From: an uncultured Collinsella sp.
GTDB lineage: Bacteria; Actinomycetota; Coriobacteriia; Coriobacteriales; Coriobacteriaceae
Direction: 5' to 3'
Length of the DNA stretch: 64,000 nt
Assembly: GCA_900543275.1 (NCBI GenBank)
Contig: UQQL01000001.1
Location: forward strand, 124,001 to 188,000
The notes under the pieces are model-generated. The model saw only the letters and a list, made by a program, of their open reading frames with translations. It made no database searches and was not told the origin of the DNA. Below are positions 18,001 through 27,099 of this stretch, one piece after another. Position numbers and translations under genes: made by a program. Within the stretch, counting starts at the first letter, position 1, and every line of letters starts with the position of its first letter.

Positions 18001-18045
18001 ACGTTACATTTAGAAAGATGGGCCGACCGCCGTCAGCGATGGGAG

Positions 18046-18603
18046 CTACTCCCCCAACACGGCCTTTTTGGCGGCTGCAGCCATGTTGTCCAGATCTTCC
18101 TTGGTGGGATGGTCCTTCGCGGCAACCCAGTTGTCGAGCAGCATCTTAAATCGGGCGTTTTCGGGATCTTGCTCGAGCATGGCCTCGTAGCGCTGCTTGA
18201 CCGCGGGGCCCATCTTGCCCTGGCACATCGCCCAGCCCGCAAGCTCGGCATCCCCAGCCAAATTGGAAGTTACGCGGTCGATAATCTGCTGATAGTAGCT
18301 CTGGTCGGCGCCAAAACCGCAGGTGCCAAACAGGAAGACGCGCTTACCGTGCAAGGCGGAGAGCAACGCCGCGACCGAAGGCGTGCACGCGCCCTTGTCA
18401 CACCAAAAACCGACGAGCACCGTGTCGGCCGCGCAGGCGCCCTGCGCCTCGAGCGCAACCTGATCTGCATCCGCATCGTCGCTCAACGCCGCGGCATGGA
18501 CAAACTCAACGCCCGCAGCCTGCAGAGCGCGCTTAATCGCACCCGAAACCATCCTGGTATTACCGCTCTTGCTGTTAACCACCAAAGAGCACGTCATAGT
18601 CAC
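18046..18603 (-). CDS. Flavodoxin-like protein
   Basis: 185 residues. The N-terminal FMN phosphate-binding loop SKSGNTRMV follows a short beta strand (CSLVVNS), as in flavodoxin-fold proteins. VFLFGTCGFGAD resembles a second flavin loop. The C-terminal helix-rich stretch is typical of flavodoxins encoded in gut anaerobes. It could donate electrons to a reductase; no partner gene lies next to it, so no role is assigned. The start at 18603 sits downstream of a GAAACGAGG sequence. Confidence 0.78.
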   Translation of the reverse strand: MTMTCSLVVNSKSGNTRMVSGAIKRALQAAGVEFVHAAALSDDADADQVALEAQGACAADTVLVGFWCDKGACTPSVAALLSALHGKRVFLFGTCGFGADQSYYQQIIDRVTSNLAGDAELAGWAMCQGKMGPAVKQRYEAMLEQDPENARFKMLLDNWVAAKDHPTKEDLDNMAAAAKKAVLGE

Positions 18604-18724
18604 GTTGCCTCGTTTCCCCCAAAACTAAAGCCACTAATGCAATTTATTAGATGAATATCTTAGTACTAACGTGACAGATGTAAACCACCGTCTGTCGATT
18701 GATTCATTTGCCCCACGGGCTTGC

Positions 18725-20584
18725 TTACTGGGCGAACTGACTGCGGTAGAGCTCGGCGTAGAAGCCGCCTGCCGCCAGCAGCTCGTCGTGTGTGCCGCGC
18801 TCGATAATCTGGCCGTCGCGCATGACCAGAATGCAGTCGGCGTTGCGGATCGTTGACAGGCGATGCGCCACCACAAAGCTGGTGCGACCGGCCATGAGCT
18901 CGTCAAATGCCGCCTGCACCTGCAGCTCGGTACGCGTATCGATGCTCGACGTTGCCTCGTCCAGCAGCAAGATCGCCGGGTCGGTAAGCATGACGCGCGC
19001 GATGCACAGCAGCTGTTTTTGACCCTGGCTAAACGTGCCGCCGTCCTCGCCAATCACCGTGTCGTAGCCGCCTGGCAGCTGCACGATAAACTTGTGCGCA
19101 TGCGCGCGCTTGGCCGCCTCGATAACCTGTTCGCGTGTGGCATCGGGACAACCGTAGGCGATGTTGTCCGCCACGGTGCCCTCGAACAGCCACGTATCCT
19201 GCAACACCATGCCAAAGGCACGGCGCAGGCTTGCACGCGTGTAGTCACGCGAGGAACGGCCATCGACCGCGATGCGACCGGCGTCGATATCGTAGAACCG
19301 CAGCAGCAAATTGATGAGCGTTGTCTTGCCACAGCCCGTGGGACCGACCAGGGCAAAGCGCATGCCGGGCTTGGCATCGATGCAGATATCCTGCAGCAGT
19401 TTGCGGTCGGGCACATAGCTAAAGTCCACGTGTTCAAAGGTCACCTCGCCCTGCGGGGCGGCAAGCTCCACGGCATCCGCCGCGTCGGGCTCCTGCTCGC
19501 GCGCATCGAGCAACGCGAACATGCGGCGCGCCGAGGCGTACGCGGTCTGGATTTGCGTGATGACGTTCGTGACCTCGTTGAACGGCTTAGTGTACTGGTT
19601 AGCGTAGGACAGGAAGATCTGCACGCCGCCCACCGTGAGCGCCGCAGGCACGCCCGTGATCACGCCCGCGCAGCCGATCACGGCGACCACGGCGTAGATG
19701 ATGTTATTGATAAAGCGCGTGCCGGGGTTAGAAAGCGAACCCATAAACTGCGCGCGCTCGCCCGCCGTATAGAGCTCGGCGTTGAGGACATCGAAGCGCT
19801 GTTGAGCGTGCGGGCCGTAGGCGAAGGCGTCCACGAGCTTTTGCTCGCCCACGTACTCCTCAATATGACCGCCAAGCTGGCCTTGGATGCGCTGCTGTGC
19901 CGTAAAGCTCTTGTTGGAAAGCTTGGCGATGGCGCCGGCTGCAAAGATGGAAAGCGGCGTGACGAGCACCACCACGAGCGTCATGGCCAGGTTAATGGAG
20001 AGCATAAACGCGAGCGTGCCCACGATGGTGATGACGCCGGTAAAGAGCTGCGTAAAGCCCTGCAGCAGGCCGTCGCCCACTTGGTCGACGTCGTTGACTA
20101 CGCGGCTCATGAGGTCGCCGTGGGCATGGCTGTCGATAAAGCTGAGCGGCATGCGGCTGAGTTTGTCGCTCGCCTCCACGCGCATGTCGCGCACCGTCTC
20201 GTAGGACAGACGGTTGACGCAGTAGCCCTGCAGCCACTGGAAGGCCGCCGCGCCCACCACGACAATCGCGAGCTTGGTAACGAGCGGCAACAGTGCGTCA
20301 AAGTCCACCTGCCCGGCGGCAACGATGAGGTCGATGCCCTCGCCGATAAGGATGGGCGTATAGAGTTGCAAGATCACCGAGATGGCGGCGCTCACAAACG
20401 ACGCCGTAAACGAAATGCGATGCGGACGAACGTAGCCCAGCAGGCGGCGAGTTACCGCACCGGCGGGATAGCGCTCGGGATCGCCGGGCTGGCGCGGACC
20501 GTCACCCAAGTCGTTGAGGTTATCGTTGCCGGACACGTTGGCCGTCATCGTGGCGACCGAACCGGAAGAAGTATACGGGTTCAT
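18725..20584 (-). CDS. ABC exporter half-transporter (catalytically intact partner)
   Basis: 619 residues: a six-helix type I exporter domain followed by a nucleotide-binding domain with Walker A GPTGCGKTT, signature FSQGQKQLL, and Walker B ILLLDEATSSID with the catalytic Glu. The SQGQ signature and intact DE fit one half of a heterodimeric exporter. The partner gene directly upstream carries the degenerate site. The two genes abut (20584/20585), implying co-translation. Substrate is unknown; lipids or drugs are usual for this family. Confidence 0.92.
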   Translation of the reverse strand: MNPYTSSGSVATMTANVSGNDNLNDLGDGPRQPGDPERYPAGAVTRRLLGYVRPHRISFTASFVSAAISVILQLYTPILIGEGIDLIVAAGQVDFDALLPLVTKLAIVVVGAAAFQWLQGYCVNRLSYETVRDMRVEASDKLSRMPLSFIDSHAHGDLMSRVVNDVDQVGDGLLQGFTQLFTGVITIVGTLAFMLSINLAMTLVVVLVTPLSIFAAGAIAKLSNKSFTAQQRIQGQLGGHIEEYVGEQKLVDAFAYGPHAQQRFDVLNAELYTAGERAQFMGSLSNPGTRFINNIIYAVVAVIGCAGVITGVPAALTVGGVQIFLSYANQYTKPFNEVTNVITQIQTAYASARRMFALLDAREQEPDAADAVELAAPQGEVTFEHVDFSYVPDRKLLQDICIDAKPGMRFALVGPTGCGKTTLINLLLRFYDIDAGRIAVDGRSSRDYTRASLRRAFGMVLQDTWLFEGTVADNIAYGCPDATREQVIEAAKRAHAHKFIVQLPGGYDTVIGEDGGTFSQGQKQLLCIARVMLTDPAILLLDEATSSIDTRTELQVQAAFDELMAGRTSFVVAHRLSTIRNADCILVMRDGQIIERGTHDELLAAGGFYAELYRSQFAQ

Positions 20585-22465
20585 TTAGCAGCCCTCCTTT
20601 GCGCAAGTGAATGCCGAAGCGCACGCGGCGCCTGAGGCGGGCACGGGGCTTGGGGCGAGCGCGGACGCCGCGCTCCCCTGCTGACCCTCGAGCTCCTCGC
20701 GGCGAAGCTGCGACTGGCAAATCTCGCGATAGAGCTGGCAGCTTGCGTACAGCTCGTCGTGCGTACCCAGGCCCGCGACCGAGCCGTGGTCGAGCACGCA
20801 GATCATGTCGGCATCGCGCACGGTCGAGACGCGCTGGCTCACGATCACCGTGGTCAGCGGGAGCCCGCCCTCGGCGGCACCGCGTACGCTGCGCTCGCGG
20901 ATGGCGTGGCGAAGCGCTGCGTCGGTCTTAAAGTCGAGCGCCGAGGCGGAGTCGTCCATGATCAGGATCTGCGGCGAGCCCACCAAGGCACGCGCAATGG
21001 TCAGGCGCTGGCGCTGGCCACCGCTAAAGTTCTTGCCGCCCGCCTCGACCGGGGCGTCGAGCCTCTGCGGCTTGTTGCGCACGAACTCGCTGGCCTGCGC
21101 CATATCGAGCGCCGCCCAAAGCTCCTCGTCGGTCGCCGACTCGTCGCGCCAGGTTAGGTTGCTACGGATCGTGCCGCTCACGAGCGACGCGCGCTGCGGT
21201 ACGGTCGCGACCACATGGCGCAGCTGATTGAGCGGCCAGACGCGCACGTCGGCACCCATTACGCTCACGCTGCCGGCGCCCGTGTCGTACAGGCGCGGGA
21301 TAAGCGAGACGAGCGTGGACTTGCCGCTGCCCGTGCCGCCGATAATGCCGAGCGTTTTACCCAGCGGCAGCTCCAGGGTCACGTCATTGACGGCGTTGGC
21401 GGCGCCCGCGCCAAAGGAGAAGCTCGCATGGCCGAAGCTCAGCGCGGGAACCGGAACAGCGTTGCCCATCGCGCTCGGCTCGGGCAGCGCAACCGGCTGG
21501 TTGCCCTCGTCGGTAATGCTCGGCTCGCAATTGAGCACCTCGTTGAGACGCGACGCGCTGGCGCTCGCCTTGGTAAAGACCACGACCAGGTTGGCGACAT
21601 ACACGATGGAGGTCAGGGTCTGCGTCATGTAGTTCACAAACGCCATGACCTGGCCCTGTGTGAGCTCGCCCACGTTGACCTGGACGCCGCCCACCCACAG
21701 GATGGCGCACACGCCCAGGTTCATCACCAAAAACGTGACGGGATTAAGAATCGACGAGAGCTTGCCCACCGCGATGGCGGTATGCGCCTGGTCATCGGCT
21801 GCCTGGGCAAAACGCTCGCGCTCGTGATCCTCGCGCACAAAGGCTCGGACCACGCGGGCGCCCGAAAGCCCCTCGCGACAGATGAGTGCGATGCGATCGA
21901 GCTTTGCCTGCAGCTGCTTGTAGTACGGGATGCAGCGCGCCATGACAAACCAAAACACCAGGCCGATGGCGGGCGTGCAAATCAAAAAAATCATGCCGAG
22001 CTTAAGGTCGATAGCGAGGGCCGCGACCATGGAGCCCACCGCCAGGAAAGGCCAGCGGATGAGCATACGCACGCCCAGCGCCACGGCGAGCTGCACCTGG
22101 TTGACGTCGTTGGTGATGCGCGTGATGAGCGACGGCGTGCCAAAGCGATCGAGCTCAGCATAGCTCAGCTTGTTGATGTGCTGGTAGAGCGCGCCGCGAA
22201 TGTCAGTACCCATGCCCTGCGAGGTGAACGCCGCCATCTTTTGGCAGACGAGCGTAAACGAGATGCCAATCACGGCCATGGCGGCGAGCACCATGCCGTA
22301 GTGGACGACGGCGTTCACATCGTGCGCGCCGATGCCCTTATCGATCATCTGGGCAATCACCAGCGGCGTTAGCAGGTCAAAGATCACTTCGATCAGCTTG
22401 CACGCAGGGCCAATCACCATACACCGGCGAAACTTGCCACCAAAACGCCTGAGCAGCTCAATCAT
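20585..22465 (-). CDS. ABC exporter half-transporter (partner with degenerate catalytic site)
   Basis: 626 residues from ATG at 22465, chosen because AGGGAG precedes it; the frame extends to a TTG at 22498. The transmembrane domain starts at once (FGGKFRRCMVIGPACKLIEVIFDLLTPLVI). The nucleotide-binding domain has Walker A GGTGSGKST and signature FSGGQRQRLT, but Walker B reads ILIMDDSASALD, where Asp replaces the catalytic Glu. This asymmetry is the rule in heterodimeric exporters such as TM287/288. First gene of a two-gene operon. Confidence 0.92.
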   Translation of the reverse strand: MIELLRRFGGKFRRCMVIGPACKLIEVIFDLLTPLVIAQMIDKGIGAHDVNAVVHYGMVLAAMAVIGISFTLVCQKMAAFTSQGMGTDIRGALYQHINKLSYAELDRFGTPSLITRITNDVNQVQLAVALGVRMLIRWPFLAVGSMVAALAIDLKLGMIFLICTPAIGLVFWFVMARCIPYYKQLQAKLDRIALICREGLSGARVVRAFVREDHERERFAQAADDQAHTAIAVGKLSSILNPVTFLVMNLGVCAILWVGGVQVNVGELTQGQVMAFVNYMTQTLTSIVYVANLVVVFTKASASASRLNEVLNCEPSITDEGNQPVALPEPSAMGNAVPVPALSFGHASFSFGAGAANAVNDVTLELPLGKTLGIIGGTGSGKSTLVSLIPRLYDTGAGSVSVMGADVRVWPLNQLRHVVATVPQRASLVSGTIRSNLTWRDESATDEELWAALDMAQASEFVRNKPQRLDAPVEAGGKNFSGGQRQRLTIARALVGSPQILIMDDSASALDFKTDAALRHAIRERSVRGAAEGGLPLTTVIVSQRVSTVRDADMICVLDHGSVAGLGTHDELYASCQLYREICQSQLRREELEGQQGSAASALAPSPVPASGAACASAFTCAKEGC

Positions 22466-22791
22466 AAAAAGGCGCTCCCTATCATCATCTCTCTTCAATC
22501 TGATTCATGATAGTACGGCGAACCCTGAAGATGCGTAAGCAACTCGTTACAGAAGAGTCTTGAGCGGTGGTAAAAACCGTCACTGTTTTGGCGCAGTTAG
22601 CAAGCGACATAACGCCAGGGATTCAATTATCAGATAAATGTGACCCTTCAGGCGGTTTTGGTCGGCTACCCGCGAGTGCCGGCAGGGCGTTTGGTAGTCG
22701 AGCGATTCCGCAGGCAAAGCCGAGGACCAGCGAGACACCACTCCATCACGCCCGGACCACGTGGCCGCCTATGTTTTGGCAAAGCCGGCGA

Positions 22792-22891
22792 GCGCCACCC
22801 AGAGCGAACAAGTTGGCATGAAAAAGGCAAGGCATAGACCTTCTGGTCATGCCTTGCCTTTTGAATGACAAATTGTCGCTCTGGGTGGCGC
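22792..22891. repeat. Nested long hairpin
   Basis: Outer arms GCGCCACCCAGAGCGA (22792-22807) and TCGCTCTGGGTGGCGC (22876-22891) are perfectly complementary. Inside is a second perfect stem, AAAAGGCAAGGCAT / ATGCCTTGCCTTTT, around GACC-TTCT-GGTC. It lies just past the 3' end of the SRP RNA. The rest of 22466-22791 holds no gene that I can support. Confidence 0.8.
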
Positions 22892-22943
22892 GCAGCGTCG
22901 AGCATTGCGCGGTTTGGTAAAACCGCGCAAAAAGAAAGCCCGT

Positions 22944-23045
22944 GCGCTCGATGGATTCGGATGCCCGACAGAGGCTCCTTATGGCTGCTTCCTTCCGGAC
23001 CTGACCAGATTCGGAACATGTCGTCATCCGAACCCATCGAACGCG
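22944..23045 (-). ncRNA. ffs: Signal recognition particle RNA (small bacterial type)
   Basis: The minus strand contains the universally conserved SRP core GGTCAGGTCCGGAAGGAAG followed by CAGCC. The ends GCGTTCGATGG and CCATCGAGCGC pair to close a roughly 100-nt hairpin. The transcript is followed by a T-rich stretch. This is the 4.5S-like RNA that works with Ffh in targeting membrane proteins. Confidence 0.93.
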
Positions 23046-23101
23046 CTAGGCGCTCGATATATCTTACCCGCTCCCGCCCGATGGGGCAAGGTAGCTAATT
23101 T

Positions 23102-23165
23102 GGGACGAGGCTTTTTTGACTACTCGGGCAATCGGATCGGCAAGTAGTCAAAATCGCCCCGTTCC
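23102..23165. repeat. Imperfect inverted repeat upstream of the SRP RNA gene
   Basis: CTTTTTTGACTACT pairs with AGTAGTCAAAATCG, with GGGACGAGG opposite CCCCGTTCC extending the stem, around an 18-nt loop. Confidence 0.55.
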
Positions 23166-23198
23166 AAAAAGACTGGTCTGACGCTGTGCCACGAAAGT

Positions 23199-23335
23199 GG
23201 CCTATCTACTACGTTTAGGCCGCAGGGGTCAACCATAGCCGGCTTTTTCGAAAACCGGCAAGCTCTCTACCTGCGGTTTCATTTTTGCAAATTCCGAGAT
23301 GGTCGAGGGCGGCCGGTTAAACGTAGTAGATGGCC
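23199..23335. repeat. Long hairpin with ATCTACTACGTTTA arms
   Basis: Arms 23199-23222 and 23310-23335 share ATCTACTACGTTTA with its complement plus flanking GGCC/GGCC and CGG/CCG pairs. The 87-nt centre has its own stem GCCGG-CTTTTTCGAAAA-CCGGC. No ORF is supported. Confidence 0.65.
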
Positions 23336-23399
23336 GCATTTTGTGGCGGACGGTCCGACCCAAGGCACAAGGCGGCCAGCCTCGGATGACCATTCACGA

Positions 23400-23466
23400 A
23401 GTTGCGGTGGAATACGGACTGAATTGGCCCCTTAAAGGCAAAAACACTCCGTATTTCACCGCAACT
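23400..23466. repeat. 19-bp hairpin downstream of the TadA-glycerate kinase gene
   Basis: AGTTGCGGTGGAATACGGA (23400-23418) pairs with TCCGTATTTCACCGCAACT (23448-23466), all positions matched if one G-U pair is allowed. It lies 16 bases past the gene stop and has no T-run. Confidence 0.75.
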
Positions 23467-23482
23467 TATAGAGAGATAGGTT

Positions 23483-25264
23483 TTAGACACGGCCGAGGTC
23501 GTAGGCTTGGGCGGCTGCTTCACCGGCGCAGATGAGGTTGGTTGTGGCCTCTTGCACGCCGAGCGCCTGGTCGAGGGGCATGGGCTTGCGGCAGATCAGA
23601 AGCACCAAGTCGATGCCCTGCCCATACACCGCATCCAGGTTGTCGGCACGACCACCTACGACGGCAACAACCGGCTTGCCATAGCGCTTGGCACGGCGGG
23701 CCACGCCCACCGGCGCCTTGCCGGCGGCAGACTGCTCATCCATGTTGCCCTCGCCCGTTATGACCAGGTCGACATCGCGCACGTGCTCGTCAAACCCAAT
23801 CAGATCAAGCACCGTCTCAACGCCCGAACGCAACTCGGCACCAAGCGCCAGCAACGCGGCGCCCAGACCGCCAGCGGCACCGGCGCCGGGCACGCCGAGC
23901 ACCGAGCCAAACGTCCGCGCGCCCTCGGGCACGCGCAGTAACCCCTGGGCCCGCGCCTCGGCAATCGCCGTATCGAGTAGGCGACCGTAACCGACCATCC
24001 AGCCGTCGTACCCGCCCAGCGCTTCGACATCGTCTGTCGGCAGGCCCTTTTGCCCGCCAAACACCGCAAGTGCCCCGCGACGCCCCACGAGCGGATTCTC
24101 GACATCGGAAAGCACGACGATGCGTGCGCCGCCCAAAGCCTGCAGCGCTGGCGCCAAATCAACGCTCGCCACCTGCTCAAGGCCCACAAGACCGGGGGCG
24201 ATATTGCAGCCACACTCATCGACAAGGCGCGCGCCCAGCGCCTGCAGCATACCGGCGCCACCATCGTTGGTAGCACTGCCGCCCAGACCAATATAGAGTG
24301 TCTTTGCGCCCGTGCGAACCGCGCGAAGCATGAGCTCGCCCACGCCATAGGTCGAAGCCGCCAACGCCGCCGACTCCGTACAGGGCGAATACCCAATACC
24401 CGCCGCCTCGGCCATCTCAATAACAGCCGACTCGCGCCCGCCGTCAACCAGTAACCGTGCGGGCACACGATCGCCCAAGGGGCCCGCAACCTCGCAGGTC
24501 GCAAGTTCACCACCGCACGCGGCAACGGCATCGAGCGTCCCCTCGCCACCATCTGCCAGCAGCAATGTGCACACCTCGGCATCGGGCCAAACGCAGCGCA
24601 CGCCTTCGGCAGCGGCCTCCTCTGCCCGCGCACTCGACACGCTACCCTTAAAGGAGTCGATCGCCAGCAGCACACGGCGGGGCCGGCGGCACGCAGGACC
24701 AAAGTCAACCGCCGTGTCAGTATCCTCACCGGCACCTGCAAGTGCTGCGGCGTGAGCGGCGTGTGCTTCAAGATCGGCCCCACAACCGCAGCCAGTACCA
24801 TCGGTGCCACGCAGCCCACTAAAATAGCTGCTCAACACCTCACGACACTCGTCTGCCAGCACGCCGGCGGTCACATTAAACCGATGATTCAGGCGCGGGT
24901 CGGCATTCAAATCGTATAGGGATCCCAACGCGCCCGCCTTGGCATCGCTCGCGCCATACACGCAGCGCCCCACGCGCGCGTTGACCATAAGCCCCGCACA
25001 CATGCAGCAGGGTTCAAGCGTCACGTAGACCGTACAGTCGGAAAGGCGCCAGCGACCGAGCGACCGAGCGGCAGCGCACAGGGCCGCAAACTCGGCATGA
25101 GCCGAAGGGTCCTGGTCGAGCTCGCGCCGATTGTGCGCCCTCGCGACGATCTCACCCGCGCGCACCACTACGGCTCCGATGGGCACCTCGCCCACCGCCG
25201 CGGCGGCTCGCGCCTCCGCCAACGCCTCGCGCATGAACTTCTCGTCGATTTCGGTGATCGTCAT
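23483..25264 (-). CDS. Fusion of TadA-type tRNA adenosine deaminase and glycerate kinase
   Basis: 593 residues in one uninterrupted frame. Residues 1-~155 are a TadA-type deaminase: HAEFAAL (zinc His and proton-shuttle Glu) and PCCMCAG (zinc Cys pair), normally converting A34 to inosine in tRNA-Arg. Residues ~205-593 are a GlxK-family glycerate kinase beginning RRVLLAIDSFKGS, with ADGGEGT, GLGGSATNDGGAGML and ITGEGNMDEQS. A linker of about 40 residues joins them. The start at 25264 has AGGGAAGG upstream. The two activities have no known link, so the fusion is unusual. It is head-to-head with tRNA-Ser. Confidence 0.92.
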   Translation of the reverse strand: MTITEIDEKFMREALAEARAAAAVGEVPIGAVVVRAGEIVARAHNRRELDQDPSAHAEFAALCAAARSLGRWRLSDCTVYVTLEPCCMCAGLMVNARVGRCVYGASDAKAGALGSLYDLNADPRLNHRFNVTAGVLADECREVLSSYFSGLRGTDGTGCGCGADLEAHAAHAAALAGAGEDTDTAVDFGPACRRPRRVLLAIDSFKGSVSSARAEEAAAEGVRCVWPDAEVCTLLLADGGEGTLDAVAACGGELATCEVAGPLGDRVPARLLVDGGRESAVIEMAEAAGIGYSPCTESAALAASTYGVGELMLRAVRTGAKTLYIGLGGSATNDGGAGMLQALGARLVDECGCNIAPGLVGLEQVASVDLAPALQALGGARIVVLSDVENPLVGRRGALAVFGGQKGLPTDDVEALGGYDGWMVGYGRLLDTAIAEARAQGLLRVPEGARTFGSVLGVPGAGAAGGLGAALLALGAELRSGVETVLDLIGFDEHVRDVDLVITGEGNMDEQSAAGKAPVGVARRAKRYGKPVVAVVGGRADNLDAVYGQGIDLVLLICRKPMPLDQALGVQEATTNLICAGEAAAQAYDLGRV

Positions 25265-25315
25265 CGTTCGCCTTCCCTGTTGCAAATTCAAAACGATGCT
25301 ATCATTACGACTCAC

Positions 25316-25402
25316 GGAGAGATGGCAGAGCGGTTGAATGCGGCGGTCTTGAAAACCGTTGAGCGCGAGAGCGTTCCGGGGGTTCGAATCCCCCTCTCTC
25401 CG
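25316..25402 (+). tRNA. tRNA-Ser (anticodon TGA)
   Basis: Acceptor GGAGAGA/TCTCTCC, anticodon loop CTTGAAA giving TGA, long variable arm GAGCGCGAGAGCGTTC, T-arm GGGGGTTCGAATCCCCC, and encoded CCA at 25403-25405. Confidence 0.96.
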
Positions 25403-25408
25403 CCACTT

Positions 25409-26005
25409 TTAATGATGCACCGGCGTCATGGTTCGCTCGAACAGTGCATCGACCACGTCGGCTATCTCAGGTCGACGCTCAAGATCGTGGCCCGATTCCC
25501 ACCATATCGTGAAAAGTCGAATAATACCGCCGGCGACAAACTCAGACGTCGTCTCGAGTGACACGGGGGCCAGGGCATCCTCGGCAAGCACGTTCATCAC
25601 ACGCTCGCGGATGGAGCGGGCAATGCGGTCGCAAATAACGTTGGTCAACATGCCCGACATGCTGCTTGCCAAAATGTTATCCATGAGCTGCTCGTGCGCC
25701 AGAATCAAATCCATGGCATCGTCCAAAATCGCGTGCCGAAGCGCGCGCACGTCCTCGGCAGACACTGCGCCGGCCTCATCGGGCTGTTTTTGCGGCAAGC
25801 CCGACATGAGCTCATCGATATAAAAGGCAAAGTAATCGTTCTTGTCGCGAAAGTGCTTGTAGAACGTCGTGCGGCGAATCATGGCGCGGTCGCACAGCAT
25901 GGCAACCGTCAGGTCCTCAAAACGATGCTCCTCGAGAAGCTCGGTAAAGGCATCGAACAGGGCACGGTAGGTTTTCTTGATGCGAAGGTCCACTGGTATC
26001 GCCAT
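25409..26005 (-). CDS. TetR family transcriptional regulator
   Basis: 198 residues. The N-terminal helix-turn-helix is KKTYRALFDAFTELLEEHRFEDLTVAMLCDRAMIRRTTFYKHFRDKNDY split across the usual helices, with the recognition helix ending RTTFYKHF. The C-terminal domain contains the TetR_C_7-like region with a final helix near IIRLFTIWWESG. The longer frame upstream to 26266 is composition noise; ATG at 26005 or GTG at 25993, the latter better spaced from a GAGG, is the start. No obvious target apart from the divergent lemA. Confidence 0.85.
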   Translation of the reverse strand: MAIPVDLRIKKTYRALFDAFTELLEEHRFEDLTVAMLCDRAMIRRTTFYKHFRDKNDYFAFYIDELMSGLPQKQPDEAGAVSAEDVRALRHAILDDAMDLILAHEQLMDNILASSMSGMLTNVICDRIARSIRERVMNVLAEDALAPVSLETTSEFVAGGIIRLFTIWWESGHDLERRPEIADVVDALFERTMTPVHH

Positions 26006-26204
26006 CCTCAGGGCAAAGACAACACTCGTCAATCTGTCGCATATCTTACACCTGTACCTCGCGCGCTTTGCCCCGGTACCGACCCCGCCGAAAACACAAC
26101 GCTTACCGGAAAGTTCGGCACGGCAAAACGTTGCGGGTATACTAGTAGCGTTATACCAACGGCAGCTGGCGCATGCCGCCGCGGCCATTCGAAACGGAGA
26201 CATC

Positions 26205-26756
26205 ATGATTACCGTCATCATCGGCATCGTTGTTGTCATTGTGATTGTCTGCGCCATCGCCGGCATCTACAACAACATGGTCACCAAGCGTAACCGCATC
26301 GATAACGCCTGGCAGAACATCGATACGCAGCTGCAGCGCCGCAACGACCTGATCCCCAACCTGGTCGAGACCGTCAAGGGCTACGCCAAGCACGAGCAAG
26401 AGACGCTCTCCGCCGTGATCAGTGCGCGTAACACCGCCGTCAAGGCCACCACGCCCGAGGCCAAGATGGAAGCCGACAACGTGCTGACCGGTGCGCTGCG
26501 CCAGCTCTTCGCCGTAGCCGAGGCCTACCCCGATCTTAAGGCAAACACCAACTTTACGCAGCTGCAGGCATCGCTCGAGGATACCGAGAACAAGATTAGC
26601 TATGCACGCCAGAGCTACAACGATTGCGTGCTCAGCTACAACAACGCCATTCAGACGTTCCCGGCTGTCATCTTTGCCGGCATCTTCCAGTTTAAGGAGC
26701 GCCAGGGCTTTGAGGCCGCCGAAGCAGCCCGCCAGGCCCCGACCGTCAAGTTCTAG
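26205..26756 (+). CDS. lemA: LemA family membrane protein
   Basis: 183 residues. An N-terminal transmembrane helix (VIIGIVVVIVIVCAIAGIYN) is followed by the long coiled-helical LemA domain: RIDNAWQNIDTQLQRRNDLIPNLVETVKGYAKHE and DTENKISYARQSYNDCVLSYNNAIQTFPA. The family is widespread and its function is unclear. The start at 26205 follows GGAGA. A perfect terminator follows the gene. Confidence 0.94.
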   Translation: MITVIIGIVVVIVIVCAIAGIYNNMVTKRNRIDNAWQNIDTQLQRRNDLIPNLVETVKGYAKHEQETLSAVISARNTAVKATTPEAKMEADNVLTGALRQLFAVAEAYPDLKANTNFTQLQASLEDTENKISYARQSYNDCVLSYNNAIQTFPAVIFAGIFQFKERQGFEAAEAARQAPTVKF

Positions 26757-26792
26757 TAGTTTGGCAGCGCATCCTTAATCGGCCAAATGTAT

Positions 26793-26831
26793 AAACCGCC
26801 CCGTCGAACGCATACTTCGACGGGGCGGTTT
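26793..26831 (+). terminator. Terminator of lemA
   Basis: Perfect stem AAACCGCCCCGTCGAA / TTCGACGGGGCGGTTT with a 7-nt loop, followed by a T-rich tail. Confidence 0.92.
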
Positions 26832-26861
26832 CCTTTTTCGCGAAGGTCCCCCTCTAAGCGC

Positions 26862-27064
26862 CGTGCATTTTTAGGAGTATTCAACATAACCAAGAGCTTC
26901 GGGCGCTACGATAAATGCCAAAGACCGCGAATATCCCTGCAAATCAAACGCTGTCAGCCCATAACCCCGCCCATCATTCGTAGAAAACATCGAGAAATCC
27001 CGATTTTTTGCCCGAGGTCGGTATGCAGGGGCCTTCGATTGCAGAATACTCGCAAAAATGCACG
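26862..27064. repeat. MITE-like element with 21-bp terminal inverted repeats
   Basis: CGTGCATTTTTAGGAGTATTC without its last base begins the left end (26862-26882); the right end (27044-27064) is its reverse complement at 19 of 21 positions. The 161-bp interior is AT-richer than the surroundings and has no credible ORF. It lies next to the IS200-type element. Confidence 0.65.
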
Positions 27065-27099
27065 TCGCCATCACCCCCACATGGCGCGAACCAAAATCA

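Noticed and set aside
18046..18603. Assignment of the flavodoxin-like gene as a bilirubin-reductase partner (BilS)
   Set aside because: No bilR- or bilQ-like gene is adjacent; the fold alone does not support the function.
25409..26266. Long form of the TetR gene starting at 26266
   Set aside because: The extra 87 residues are Met/Thr/Cys-rich noise overlapping the lemA promoter and start; the family domain begins right after 26005.
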